In this document: positions 1-7,200 of the stretch, piece after piece | Layout of the letters: each line of letters opens with the position of its first letter | How positions within the stretch are numbered: position 1 is the stretch's first letter | Program-made: the position numbers and the translations under genes | Assembly: GCA_050698355.1 (NCBI GenBank) | Contig: JBOHBN010000406.1 | Location: 1-27,061, forward strand | Length of the DNA: 27,061 nucleotides | DNA from: JBOHBN01 sp050698355 | GTDB lineage: Bacteria > Actinomycetota > Actinomycetes > Streptosporangiales > WHST01 | Reading direction: 5' to 3' | The notes under the pieces: generated by a model | Seen by the model: only the letters and a program-made list of their open reading frames with translations | Database searches by the model: none | What the model was told of the DNA's origin: nothing

Positions 1-609
1 TACATCGTGTTCCTGCTCGCCGGCATACTGCCTTGGCGGTGGGCGACCGGCGTGATCACCGAGTCGTCGCAGGCGCTCACCAAGGAGGCGAAGCTGGTCC
101 GGTCCACCGGCATCCCCCGGGAGATCTGGGTGCTGCGCGTGGTGGGCTCGAAGTTCGTCTCGGAGTTCGCGTTCGCGCTGCCCGTGCTCATCGGCTTCCT
201 TATCGCCTTGCGCGTCCCGGTCGCCTGGCACGTCATCTTCGACTACCCGCTGGCGATCCTGATCGAAGCGGCACTGATCCTTGGTATCGGCTTGTTCCTC
301 GCCTCGCTCAGCGTGCTCTACCGCGACCTGCTGCGGGTGATACGAGTCATCATCCGGGTACTCTTCTACGCCTCGCCGATCCTCTACAGCGTCACGGTCG
401 TGCGCGATCGGCTGGCCGGGGTCTTGGGGGATCTGTACACGTACAACCCGTTCGTCGGGGTCTTGGAGCTCTACCGCCGACCGATCTTCGAAAGCGAGTT
501 CGCCGGTTGGGGGGTCGTGGCACAGGCTGCGGTCATATCCGTCGCGTGGCTCGCCTTCGGGCTCTTCGTGTTCCGGCGCCTCGAGAGCACCGTGCTCAAG
601 GAGATTTAG
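1..609 (+). CDS. ABC-2 type permease of a polysaccharide/teichoic-acid exporter (5' partial)
   Basis: The reading frame is open from the first base, so the N-terminus lies outside the window; about 200 residues are visible. It shows the C-terminal part of an ABC-2 permease of the Wzm/TagG type: an amphipathic segment with a TESSQALTKEAKLVRSTGIPRE-like stretch (the G-I-P motif is typical of this family), then four to five hydrophobic helices and a short basic tail ending in LKEI. In this family the protein forms the membrane channel exporting undecaprenyl-linked glycans or teichoic-acid-like polymers. Its stop codon (607-609) overlaps by one base the GTG of the ATPase gene that follows, so the two are translationally coupled and are very likely the two halves of one transporter. 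The substrate cannot be read from the sequence. Confidence 0.88.
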   Translation, partial: YIVFLLAGILPWRWATGVITESSQALTKEAKLVRSTGIPREIWVLRVVGSKFVSEFAFALPVLIGFLIALRVPVAWHVIFDYPLAILIEAALILGIGLFLASLSVLYRDLLRVIRVIIRVLFYASPILYSVTVVRDRLAGVLGDLYTYNPFVGVLELYRRPIFESEFAGWGVVAQAAVISVAWLAFGLFVFRRLESTVLKEI

Positions 610-1424
610 TGAGCAGCGCGGACCAGGATGGCCAGGGCGGCAAGAAGAACGTGATCGTCGCCCGCGACATCGGCATCAAGTTCAACCGGAGCCGCCGGCG
701 CAAGGCGCGCGTGCGCGAGCTGCTGCTCAAGGGCCGGGGCTCCGCGGCCTCTCGCGAGGAGTTCTGGGCACTGCGCAACGTCTCGTTCAAGGTGCGTGAG
801 GGCGACGCGGTCGGACTCGTCGGCGCGAACGGGCACGGCAAGAGCACGTTGCTGCGCCTGATCGCGGGCGTGATGCTCCCCGACGAGGGGTCGGTCAAGG
901 TGAGGCAGGGCGTCGCCCCGCTCATCGAGATCACGGGTGGTTTCGTCGGCGACCTCACCGCGCGGGAGAACATCTACCTCGTCGGCGGCCTGCACGGTCT
1001 CGGCAAGCGGACCCTCGACAGGCGCTTCGATGAGATCGTGAATTTCGCCGAGGTGGGCGACTACCTTGACATGCCCTTCCGGCACTACTCCAGCGGCATG
1101 AAGGTGCGGCTCGCGTTCTCCGTGGTGACCAGCGTGGACGAGCCGATCATCCTGGTCGACGAGGTGCTCGCGGTCGGCGATCGGGCGTTCCGGGAGCGGT
1201 GCTTCACGCGGATGGAGGAGATGCTCTCCGGCGGCAAGACGCTGTTCTTCGTCTCGCACAGCGAGGCCCAGCTGAAGAAGTTCTGCACGCGCGGCCTCTA
1301 CCTGCGACACGGCGAGTTGGTGAAGGACGCGCCGATCGAGGACGTGATCGCCGCGTACGCGGCCGACAGCGGCGTCACCGTGGACCCCGAGATGGACGAC
1401 GCCGACACGGCGACGGCGCCGTGA
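609..1424 (+). CDS. ABC transporter ATP-binding protein, polysaccharide/polyol-phosphate export type
   Basis: The product is 271 residues long. I chose GTG 609 because it overlaps the permease stop by one base. Walker A is GANGHGKST (about 72-80), with His where Ala is usual; the ABC signature is YSSGMKVRLAF (about 157-167); Walker B is PIILVDEVLAVGD (about 178-190); the H-loop is FFVSHS (about 213-218). The YSSGM signature and the LAVGD after Walker B are typical of the Wzt/TagH/RfbB group that powers export of O-antigen or teichoic-acid chains. The protein stops soon after the nucleotide-binding domain, so the C-terminal carbohydrate-binding domain of long Wzt proteins is absent, as in TagH-like or KpsT-like forms. 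It should act at the inner face of the membrane with the upstream permease. Confidence 0.93.
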   Translation: MSSADQDGQGGKKNVIVARDIGIKFNRSRRRKARVRELLLKGRGSAASREEFWALRNVSFKVREGDAVGLVGANGHGKSTLLRLIAGVMLPDEGSVKVRQGVAPLIEITGGFVGDLTARENIYLVGGLHGLGKRTLDRRFDEIVNFAEVGDYLDMPFRHYSSGMKVRLAFSVVTSVDEPIILVDEVLAVGDRAFRERCFTRMEEMLSGGKTLFFVSHSEAQLKKFCTRGLYLRHGELVKDAPIEDVIAAYAADSGVTVDPEMDDADTATAP

Positions 1425-1473
1425 CCGCCACCTGCGCCGCGCCGGCCCCCGCGTTCGGGAAGGGCTGCGGCCG

Positions 1474-2268
1474 ATGAGCGAGACGGCACGGGCGCGCGCG
1501 ACGCGGCGGGCCGCCTCGCCCGCCGACATCCGCCGGGTCACCCAGCCGCCCGGCGTCCTGGACAGGCGCAGCGGCGAGCACTGGGCGGGCCGGCTGTACA
1601 TGCGCCGACTGTCGCCGTACGCCGTCTGGCTGCTGCTGCGTACGCCGCTCACCCCCAACCAGGTGACCGGGCTGATGATCGTCGTCGGCGTCGCCGGCGG
1701 GGTGGTGCTGGGCCTCGGCGGGCTGTGGTCCGCGGTGGTCGCGGCGGTGCTGTTGCAGCTGTACCTCCTGCTCGACTGCGCCGACGGCGAGCTGGCCCGG
1801 TTCACCGACCACAAGAGCATCGTCGGGGTCTACCTCGACCGCGTCGGCGCCTACCTCGCGGAGGCGGCGGTGTTCGTCGGGCTCGGCTTCCGCGCCCAGG
1901 ACGGCCTCGCCGGGGGCTGGGTCGAGCTGGGCGCGCTCGGCGCGCTCGGGCTGATCCTGATCAAGTCCGAGACCGACCAGGTCGACGTCGCGCGGTCGCG
2001 TGCCGGCAAGCCGGCCGCCACCGAGGATTCCGCGGAGCTGCGCAGCGCGCGCATCGGCGCCCTGCGCCGGGTCGCGTCGATGCTGCTCGTCCACCGCATC
2101 ATCCAGGGCATCGAGCTGTCGCTACTGGCGCTGCTCGCCGCCTGCTACGACACCGTCGCCGGCGGGCTGATGGCCACCAGGGTGCTGCTGGCGGCGTGCT
2201 TCGTGGTCGCGGGGGTCTTCGTCGTCCTGCACCTGGTGAGCGTGCTGCTGAGCCGGAGGCTCCGATGA
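1474..2268 (+). CDS. CDP-alcohol phosphatidyltransferase family membrane protein (variant active site)
   Basis: The product is 264 residues; ATG 1474 has GGGAAGGG about 9 bases upstream. The CDP-OH_P_transf signature D-x2-D-G-x2-A-R-x8-G-x3-D-x3-D is recognisable: D101, D104-G105, A108-R109, G118 and D122 are present, but the last position, residue 126, is Ala instead of Asp. In characterised members that fourth Asp is proposed to be the general base. Several hydrophobic segments flank the motif, as expected for an integral membrane enzyme that joins a CDP-activated alcohol to an acceptor alcohol. It lies between an export ABC transporter and a glycosyltransferase, so a role in making a phosphodiester-linked surface polymer or lipid head group is plausible. 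The variant site means activity is uncertain. Confidence 0.82.
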   Translation: MSETARARATRRAASPADIRRVTQPPGVLDRRSGEHWAGRLYMRRLSPYAVWLLLRTPLTPNQVTGLMIVVGVAGGVVLGLGGLWSAVVAAVLLQLYLLLDCADGELARFTDHKSIVGVYLDRVGAYLAEAAVFVGLGFRAQDGLAGGWVELGALGALGLILIKSETDQVDVARSRAGKPAATEDSAELRSARIGALRRVASMLLVHRIIQGIELSLLALLAACYDTVAGGLMATRVLLAACFVVAGVFVVLHLVSVLLSRRLR

Positions 2269-2284
2269 CCCGTTTCCTACCCGG

Positions 2285-2334
2285 TGATCATGAAAGATGT
2301 TCGTTGCTATACCTACGACGAACCTTCATGATCA
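2285..2334. repeat. Family B intergenic palindrome, copy B1 (50 bp)
   Basis: A 50-bp imperfect palindrome begins TGATCATGAA and ends TTCATGATCA; one further G/C pair outside gives 52 bp. The inner arms also pair partly (GTTCGT against ACGAAC). It lies 16 bases after the phosphatidyltransferase stop and 22 bases before the next start, between genes in the same direction. Copy B2 at 24696-24745 has the same length and the same ends with a different interior. As RNA it would form a long hairpin without a clear U tract, so it could attenuate transcription or protect an mRNA end. Confidence 0.85.
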
Positions 2335-2356
2335 CGCAAGGTGCCGAGGGGCCTGC

Positions 2357-3211
2357 ATGAAGCTGTCCTGCGTCGTGCTCACCATGGGCGACCGTCCGAC
2401 CGAGCTGCGCCGCGGGCTCGACAGCGTACGGGCCCAGCGCGGCGAGCCGATCGAGATCGTCGTCGTCGGCAACGGCGCCCCGGTGTCGGGTCTTGGCGAC
2501 GACGTCGTGCACGTCTCGCTGCCGGAGAACGTCGGCCTTCCCGCCGGCCGTAACCGCGGCGCCGAGGCGTCGCACGGCGACGTGATCTGCTTCCTCGACG
2601 ACGACGGCTGGTACCCCGACGAGGGCCTGGGCGACTGGGTGCGCGCCAGGTTCGCGACCGACCCGAACCTCGGCGTGCTGTCCTTCCGGATCGTCGACGA
2701 GGACGGCGCGAGTGCCCGCCGGCACGTGCCGCGCCTGCGCGCGGGCGACCCGCTGCGCTCCGGCGAGGTCACCACCTTCCTCGGCGGTGCCTGCGCGATC
2801 CGCCGTGCGGTGATCGACGAGGTCGGCGGCCTTCCCGACGAGTTCTTCTGGACGCACGAGGAGACCGACTTCGCCTGGCGCGCGCTCGAGGCCGGCTACC
2901 GGATCGTGTACGACGCGCACGCCGTCATGGGGCACCCGTGTACGAGCCCCGCCCGGCACGCCAACTTCTACCGGATGAACGCGCGCAACCGGGTGTGGCT
3001 GGCGCGCCGCAACCTGCCGTTGCCGCTCGCAGTGGGGTACGTCGGCGACTGGGTGGCGCTCACACTCGCCCGCGAGCGGTCGCTCGCCAGCCTCCGCCCG
3101 TGGTTCCGGGGCCTGAGCGAGGGACTTTCCGCCCCCGCGGGGGCCCGCCGGCCGATATCGTGGCGTACTGCGTGGCGGATGACGCGGCTCGGCAGGCCGC
3201 CGGTCGTCTAG
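2357..3211 (+). CDS. Family 2 glycosyltransferase
   Basis: The product is 284 residues. ATG 2357 is preceded by GAGGGG seven bases upstream and starts directly with the first beta strand (MKLSCVVLTMGDR), as is usual in GT2 enzymes. The GT-A fold is clear: nucleotide-binding strand, LPENVGLPAGRNRGAE, the metal-binding DDD in FLDDDGW (about residues 79-85), and the acceptor-side motif WTHEETDFAWRALEAGYRI (about 165-183), where E/D residues include the likely base. No membrane helices precede the domain; it should act in the cytoplasm on a lipid-linked acceptor. It follows the exporter genes and probably adds a sugar to the polymer they export. Donor and acceptor cannot be predicted. Confidence 0.92.
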   Translation: MKLSCVVLTMGDRPTELRRGLDSVRAQRGEPIEIVVVGNGAPVSGLGDDVVHVSLPENVGLPAGRNRGAEASHGDVICFLDDDGWYPDEGLGDWVRARFATDPNLGVLSFRIVDEDGASARRHVPRLRAGDPLRSGEVTTFLGGACAIRRAVIDEVGGLPDEFFWTHEETDFAWRALEAGYRIVYDAHAVMGHPCTSPARHANFYRMNARNRVWLARRNLPLPLAVGYVGDWVALTLARERSLASLRPWFRGLSEGLSAPAGARRPISWRTAWRMTRLGRPPVV

Positions 3212-3227
3212 CCGGGGAGGGGTTACC

Positions 3228-3623
3228 GTGACGTACCAGCAGGGCCCCGGCGGCTACGGCTCCCCGTACGATCCTCGCCAGGTCGATCCGTACGCGCAGG
3301 GAACGCCCTACCCGCCTGCGCAGTACGGCGCGCCGGTGTACGGCTACGCGTACCCGCCGAAGCCACCGACGAACACGATGGCCGTCCTGTCGCTCGTGTT
3401 CGCCCTGTGCGGGTTCGTGATCTGGTTCATCTGCTCGCTGCTCGGACTCATCTTCGGCATCGTCGCGAAGAAGCAGCTCAAGCAGAGCGGCGAGGGCGGC
3501 GACGGCCTGGCCACCGCGGGCATCGTCATCAGCGCCATCCTGCTCGGCCTGAAGGTCGTCGGGCTGCTCATCTGGCTGCTCTTCATCCTCATCTGGGGCG
3601 CGGTCGCCGTCGGCGCCTCCTGA
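3228..3623 (+). CDS. DUF4190-type small membrane protein with Pro/Tyr/Gly-rich N-terminus (first of a tandem pair)
   Basis: The product is 131 residues; GTG 3228 has a strong GGGGAGGGG site. Residues 1-46 are rich in Pro, Tyr, Gly and Gln with no hydrophobic stretch. Two hydrophobic segments follow, separated by a short polar loop with VAKKQLKQSGEGGDGLATAG, which is the classic DUF4190 pattern (helix, small basic loop, GxxLAxAGxxxS, helix). The function of this family is not established. It begins 16 bases after the glycosyltransferase and is followed by a second, related gene. The proline-rich tail is probably cytoplasmic and could mediate protein contacts, but that is inference. Confidence 0.85.
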   Translation: MTYQQGPGGYGSPYDPRQVDPYAQGTPYPPAQYGAPVYGYAYPPKPPTNTMAVLSLVFALCGFVIWFICSLLGLIFGIVAKKQLKQSGEGGDGLATAGIVISAILLGLKVVGLLIWLLFILIWGAVAVGAS

Positions 3624-3695
3624 AATCGGTCCGAACCGCGCTCGCCGTTCTCGCGTCTCACCTGGCAAGCGAGTCAAGCGCGGGAGGCGAGAACC

Positions 3696-4106
3696 GTGAC
3701 CCAGCAGGTATGGAACAACGCGGCGTACGCACGGGCCGGCTACTTGCCACGGAGCTTCGGGCAGTACCAGGAGTACAAGCCAACGGCGTCGGTGGCCTAC
3801 CCGCCGTACGGGTATCCGCACCAGCCGGCCACGAACGGCCTGGCGATCGCCGCCCTCGTGCTCGGGGTGGTCTCGGCGCTCGGTGCCGTCATGGGCGTCC
3901 CGCTGTTCGTATTGGCCGTGCTCGGCGCTCCGGCCGGAGTCGTCGGCCCCGTGCTCGGCGTGGTCGCGCGAAGCAAGGTGCGGCAGCGTCAGCAGCAGGG
4001 TGCGGGCATGGCGCTCGCCGGCATCATCACCGCGGTGATCAGCCTGGCTATCGACCTGCTCCTCGGCGTGCTCTTCGTCGCGCAGATCCTCACCCTGCTG
4101 TTTTAG
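3696..4106 (+). CDS. DUF4190-type small membrane protein (second of a tandem pair)
   Basis: The product is 136 residues; GTG 3696 has GGGAGG about seven bases upstream. It has the same plan as its neighbour: a Tyr/Pro-rich soluble N-terminus with PYGYPHQPATNGLAIAAL, a first hydrophobic helix pair, a basic loop (VARSKVRQRQQQGAGMALAG), then a final helix region. The two look like an old tandem duplication, although their soluble parts have diverged. Its 3' end overlaps the convergent TIGR03089 gene by 17 bases, so there is no room for a terminator outside coding sequence. Function unknown. Confidence 0.83.
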   Translation: MTQQVWNNAAYARAGYLPRSFGQYQEYKPTASVAYPPYGYPHQPATNGLAIAALVLGVVSALGAVMGVPLFVLAVLGAPAGVVGPVLGVVARSKVRQRQQQGAGMALAGIITAVISLAIDLLLGVLFVAQILTLLF

Positions 4107-4830
4107 TGACCCGCTCGGTCTCGATCCGGCGCTCCAGGACCGCCGGATCGAGGTTGCGGCACAGGACCACCGAGCCGCCGAGGGCGAGCGGCACGACAGC
4201 CGAGGCCAGGACGCCGTCCAGGCTGTCCGGTGCGGCCTCGCTGAGCAGCCTGCTGCCCGCATCGAGCCCGCGGTGCTTCGCGTACTCCCCGGCCAGCTCG
4301 ATCAGGCGCGTTCCCGAGAGCGTCCCGTCGGCCCCCGCCAGGGCGGGATCGCCGGGTTCGGGCGGATCGGCGACGAACAGGTCGTCGGGGTAGCCGGGCA
4401 CTTCGTCGGCGTAGTTGACTACCCCGTCCGGCGCTCCGGACAGAGGCCGGCCGAAGGCGTCCAGCGACGCACCGATCGTCGTGTCGACGCCGAGCGCGAC
4501 CGCCTCGTCCAGCCGGTCAGCGGACGCGACGGCCGCGACGCAGTCTTCCGGCTCGCTGCCGACGACGGGTACCGCGCCGATCTCCCAGCAGCTCACCAGG
4601 AAGACCGTCGACTGCCAGTGAACGGGCAGCAGGAACGCGACCCGGTCGCCGCGGGCCACGCCGATCTCGTCGAGCAGCCCCGCCGTCTTCGCGACCCAGT
4701 TGCCGAACGTCGTCGTCGACAGCTCGATGCGCTCGCCGGTGGCGTCGTCGTAGAACGTCACGAGCGGCCGGGCCGTGCCGGCCCGCCGCGCCGCGTCCAG
4801 CAGCTCCGCCGTACTCCTCGGTAGGTCCAC
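4090..4830 (-). CDS. TIGR03089 family protein (truncated AMP-binding-like domain)
   Basis: The product is 246 residues from GTG 4830; the frame continues to GTG 4848, but AGGG sits about ten bases before GTG 4830. It resembles only the N-terminal part of an acyl-CoA/AMP synthetase: RPLVTFYDDATGERIELS, then FGNWVAKTAGLLDEIGVARGDRVAFLLPVHWQSTVFLVSCWEIGAVPV. The usual Ser/Thr/Gly-rich P-loop (TSGTTGxPKG) is replaced by a degenerate LAGADGTLSGTRL, and the C-terminal adenylation subdomain is missing. This matches the actinobacteria-specific TIGR03089 family (Rv3268-like), whose function is unknown; adenylation activity is unlikely. It is divergent from the membrane protein that follows, with palindrome A1 in the shared upstream region. 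Confidence 0.85.
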   Translation of the reverse strand: MDLPRSTAELLDAARRAGTARPLVTFYDDATGERIELSTTTFGNWVAKTAGLLDEIGVARGDRVAFLLPVHWQSTVFLVSCWEIGAVPVVGSEPEDCVAAVASADRLDEAVALGVDTTIGASLDAFGRPLSGAPDGVVNYADEVPGYPDDLFVADPPEPGDPALAGADGTLSGTRLIELAGEYAKHRGLDAGSRLLSEAAPDSLDGVLASAVVPLALGGSVVLCRNLDPAVLERRIETERVTKTAG

Positions 4831-4852
4831 GCCGCGCACCCTACGCACAACG

Positions 4853-4894
4853 TGTCAGTAGCTCAGCCCGCCATAGCGAGCTGAGCTACTGACA
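4853..4894. repeat. Family A intergenic palindrome, copy A1 (42 bp)
   Basis: A 42-bp palindrome runs from TGTCAGTAGCTCAG to CTGAGCTACTGACA around the centre GCCATAGC; one extra G/C pair gives 44 bp. It differs from copy A4 at only a few central bases. It lies between the divergent starts of the TIGR03089 gene and the GT-C-like gene, so here it cannot be a simple terminator for a gene ending nearby. Confidence 0.9.
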
Positions 4895-4982
4895 CTTCTG
4901 TGGGACCCGGCACCACAACCGCGAGACGTGTTTGCTCGCCCACGCAGCGTGGAGCGTGGCGCACCCAGTACGCTTCCCCGTG

Positions 4983-7058
4983 GTGAGCGCGACGCGAGAA
5001 CGGGCGGCAGCAGCGCGGCCGGGAAAACGGGTACGGATGGCGAGCAAGGATCCGGCCGGGCGCGCGCTGATGCGGTTGTCTACGCTCCCTGCCGTGGCGA
5101 TCGGCGGCTTCCTCGCCGTCGGATCGCTGCTCGTGCACGCGGATGCCTTCGAGCCATGGCTCGCGCTCCCGGTGGGCGTGGTCGTCGCAGCTGTGCTGCT
5201 CTGGTGGGCACGCCGGGTGCCGCCGCTGGTGCGGGCTCAGATCGGCTTCACGCCGTGGTGGGTGCTCGGTTCGGTGCTGGTCTTCGTGGCCGCGTTCGGC
5301 GTGGTGCAGGCCGTGTTCCACTCCGGGCAGGTCATCGGCACCCGCGAACCGGCCGCGTCCGTGCAGTACGGCTGGTGGCTCGCCCAGCACGGCGGCCTGC
5401 CGATCGGCCTGCACAAGCAGGCGTTCGGCGACGCCGCGTCCGGCCTCACCTGGAGCGCGCCGTCGTTCGCCAGCGACGGCGGCGCGGTGTGGCCGCGGCT
5501 GATGCCGGGGCTGCCGATGCTGCTCGCCATCGGCGCCTGGATCGGCGGACTGCCCGCCATGCTGCTGGTCGACGCCGTCCTCGGTGCCCTGTCGGTGCTC
5601 GCCTTCGCCGGGCTCGCCGGCCGGCTCGTCGGCCCGCGGTGGGCGCCGCTCGCCACCATCACCCTCGCCGGCAGCTTCCCCGTGATGCTGACTGCGCGTG
5701 CCGCGTACAGCGCACCCCTGGCCCAGCTGCTGCTTCTCGCCGGGCTGTGCCTGCTCGTCGACTGCCGCGAGCTACGCGGTCGCGCCGCTCGCGCGGCCGC
5801 GGGCACGGCCGGCCTGCTCCTCGGTCTCGGCGGGCTGGTCCAGCTCGCGGCGTTCCGCGACCTGGTGCCGATCGTGGTCATCATCGGCGTGCTCGCCGCG
5901 CGGCGACGGGTCCAGGCGCCGCCGCTCGCCGCGGGGCTCGCGATCGGGGTCGCGTTGAGCGTGGCCGCCGCTCTGCTGCTCGCCCGGCCCGACCTCGCCG
6001 CGCTGGGCGGCTGGCTGGTGCCGCTTGCTGCGGTGGTCGCCGCCGCGGTGCTCTTCGCGGTCGGCTACGCGGCGCTCGTACGGCACGGGCGGTTGGGCTT
6101 CTCGATGCCCGAACGGCTGGCCCGGGTCTCGTTCGCCTCCATGTCGCTGCCGCGCATCTGCGGTGGCGTCGTCGGCTTGCTCTTCATCGTGCTTGCCGCC
6201 AGGCCGCTGTGGGAGACCGCGCGCGGCGCGGGCGGTGCGGACGCCCGGTTCATCGCCGCCCAGCAGCGCCGTCTCGGCGTGCCGGTCGACCCGAGCCGGT
6301 GGTACTCGGAGTGGAGCCTGCACTGGGTGGCCTGGTGGGTCGGGTGGGCCGTCCTCGTGCTTGCCGCGGTCGCCGCGGTGTTCCTCACCGCCCGGGTGAT
6401 CGCCGGCAAGGGCGGGATGCGGTGGCTGCCTGCCCTGCCCATCCTGCTCTGGAGCGCGATGGTCGCGCTGTGGCTGCCCGGCACGATGCCGGACCACCCG
6501 TGGGCCGACCGCAGGCTCGTCCCCGTCGTGCTGCCCGCGGTGGTCCTGCTCGGCACGTGGGGGCTGTCCTGGATGGTGCGCACGTACCGGCCGCAGGCGC
6601 CGCGATGGTTCACCCACGGGATCGCCGTCATCGGCGTGCTGGCGTTCGTGGCGCCGGTCGCCGTCGCGACCGTTCCACTCGTCGCGACCCCGACACAGCG
6701 CGGCTCCGTCGCGGCGCTGCGGGAGCTGTGCGCGGCGATCGGACCGAGCTCCGCTGTCGTCGTGGTCGGAGGGGCTGCCGCCGAGTACGTCCAGCCGGTA
6801 CGCGACTCCTGCGGCACGCCCGCCGCGCGGGCCTCCGCAGGCGACGCCGATTCGGTAGACGCGGCGGTGAGGGGGATCGAGTCGGTGGGGCGTCAACCCG
6901 TACTGCTCGGTAGCACCAAGCGGGCACTCGCCGCGGTGACAGGCGCCTCGGCGCGCAAGGTCGTGGACGTCGAGATGCGAGAGGACGCGCGTACACTCAC
7001 CGAACGCCCGCAAGCGACCATGCCGGCAACTCGTACGGCATGGCTCGCGTTCCCGTAA
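4983..7058 (+). CDS. Large polytopic membrane protein, GT-C glycosyltransferase-like
   Basis: The product is about 691 residues from GTG 4983; GTG 4980 and ATG 5037 are alternatives and no start has a convincing ribosome site. About a dozen hydrophobic helices are visible. The first extracytoplasmic loop contains TREPAASVQYGWWLAQHG and later GGAVWPRLMPGLPMLLA, which resembles the acidic-loop region of GT-C/GT39-like enzymes. A later loop has LPGTMPDHPWADRRLVPVVLP, a pattern I associate with actinobacterial and archaeal GT-C-like proteins. Such enzymes use polyprenyl-phosphate sugars on the outer face of the membrane. A soluble C-terminal domain of about 130 residues follows the last helix. 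Its place next to GT4 and ManC genes supports a role in envelope glycosylation. Substrate unknown; the assignment is by architecture, not a confident family match. Confidence 0.72.
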   Translation: MSATRERAAAARPGKRVRMASKDPAGRALMRLSTLPAVAIGGFLAVGSLLVHADAFEPWLALPVGVVVAAVLLWWARRVPPLVRAQIGFTPWWVLGSVLVFVAAFGVVQAVFHSGQVIGTREPAASVQYGWWLAQHGGLPIGLHKQAFGDAASGLTWSAPSFASDGGAVWPRLMPGLPMLLAIGAWIGGLPAMLLVDAVLGALSVLAFAGLAGRLVGPRWAPLATITLAGSFPVMLTARAAYSAPLAQLLLLAGLCLLVDCRELRGRAARAAAGTAGLLLGLGGLVQLAAFRDLVPIVVIIGVLAARRRVQAPPLAAGLAIGVALSVAAALLLARPDLAALGGWLVPLAAVVAAAVLFAVGYAALVRHGRLGFSMPERLARVSFASMSLPRICGGVVGLLFIVLAARPLWETARGAGGADARFIAAQQRRLGVPVDPSRWYSEWSLHWVAWWVGWAVLVLAAVAAVFLTARVIAGKGGMRWLPALPILLWSAMVALWLPGTMPDHPWADRRLVPVVLPAVVLLGTWGLSWMVRTYRPQAPRWFTHGIAVIGVLAFVAPVAVATVPLVATPTQRGSVAALRELCAAIGPSSAVVVVGGAAAEYVQPVRDSCGTPAARASAGDADSVDAAVRGIESVGRQPVLLGSTKRALAAVTGASARKVVDVEMREDARTLTERPQATMPATRTAWLAFP

Positions 7059-7062
7059 CCCA

Positions 7063-7104
7063 AGTCAGTACCTGAACTTGCTACAGCGAGCTGACGTACT
7101 GACT
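7063..7104. repeat. Family A intergenic palindrome, copy A2 (42 bp, diverged)
   Basis: The element runs from AGTCAGTAC to GTACTGACT with nine perfectly paired end bases and a partly paired interior (CTTGCTACAGCGAG). It starts four bases after the stop of the membrane protein gene, in front of the GT4 gene on the same strand. Length and ends match the other family A copies, although the first and last bases are changed. Confidence 0.8.
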
Positions 7105-7200
7105 GATCGTAGGGCCGTGCCGCACCGACGGCGCCGGCGCGGCTGGGCGTAGTCTTCGAACTGACCACTTCGACGCCGACTTTCGTAAGGAGAGGCGCAG

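Noticed and set aside
4928..6913. Open frame of 661 codons on the plus strand
   Set aside because: It overlaps the GT-C-like gene in another frame; its product is extremely Arg/Gly/Ala-rich with no motif.
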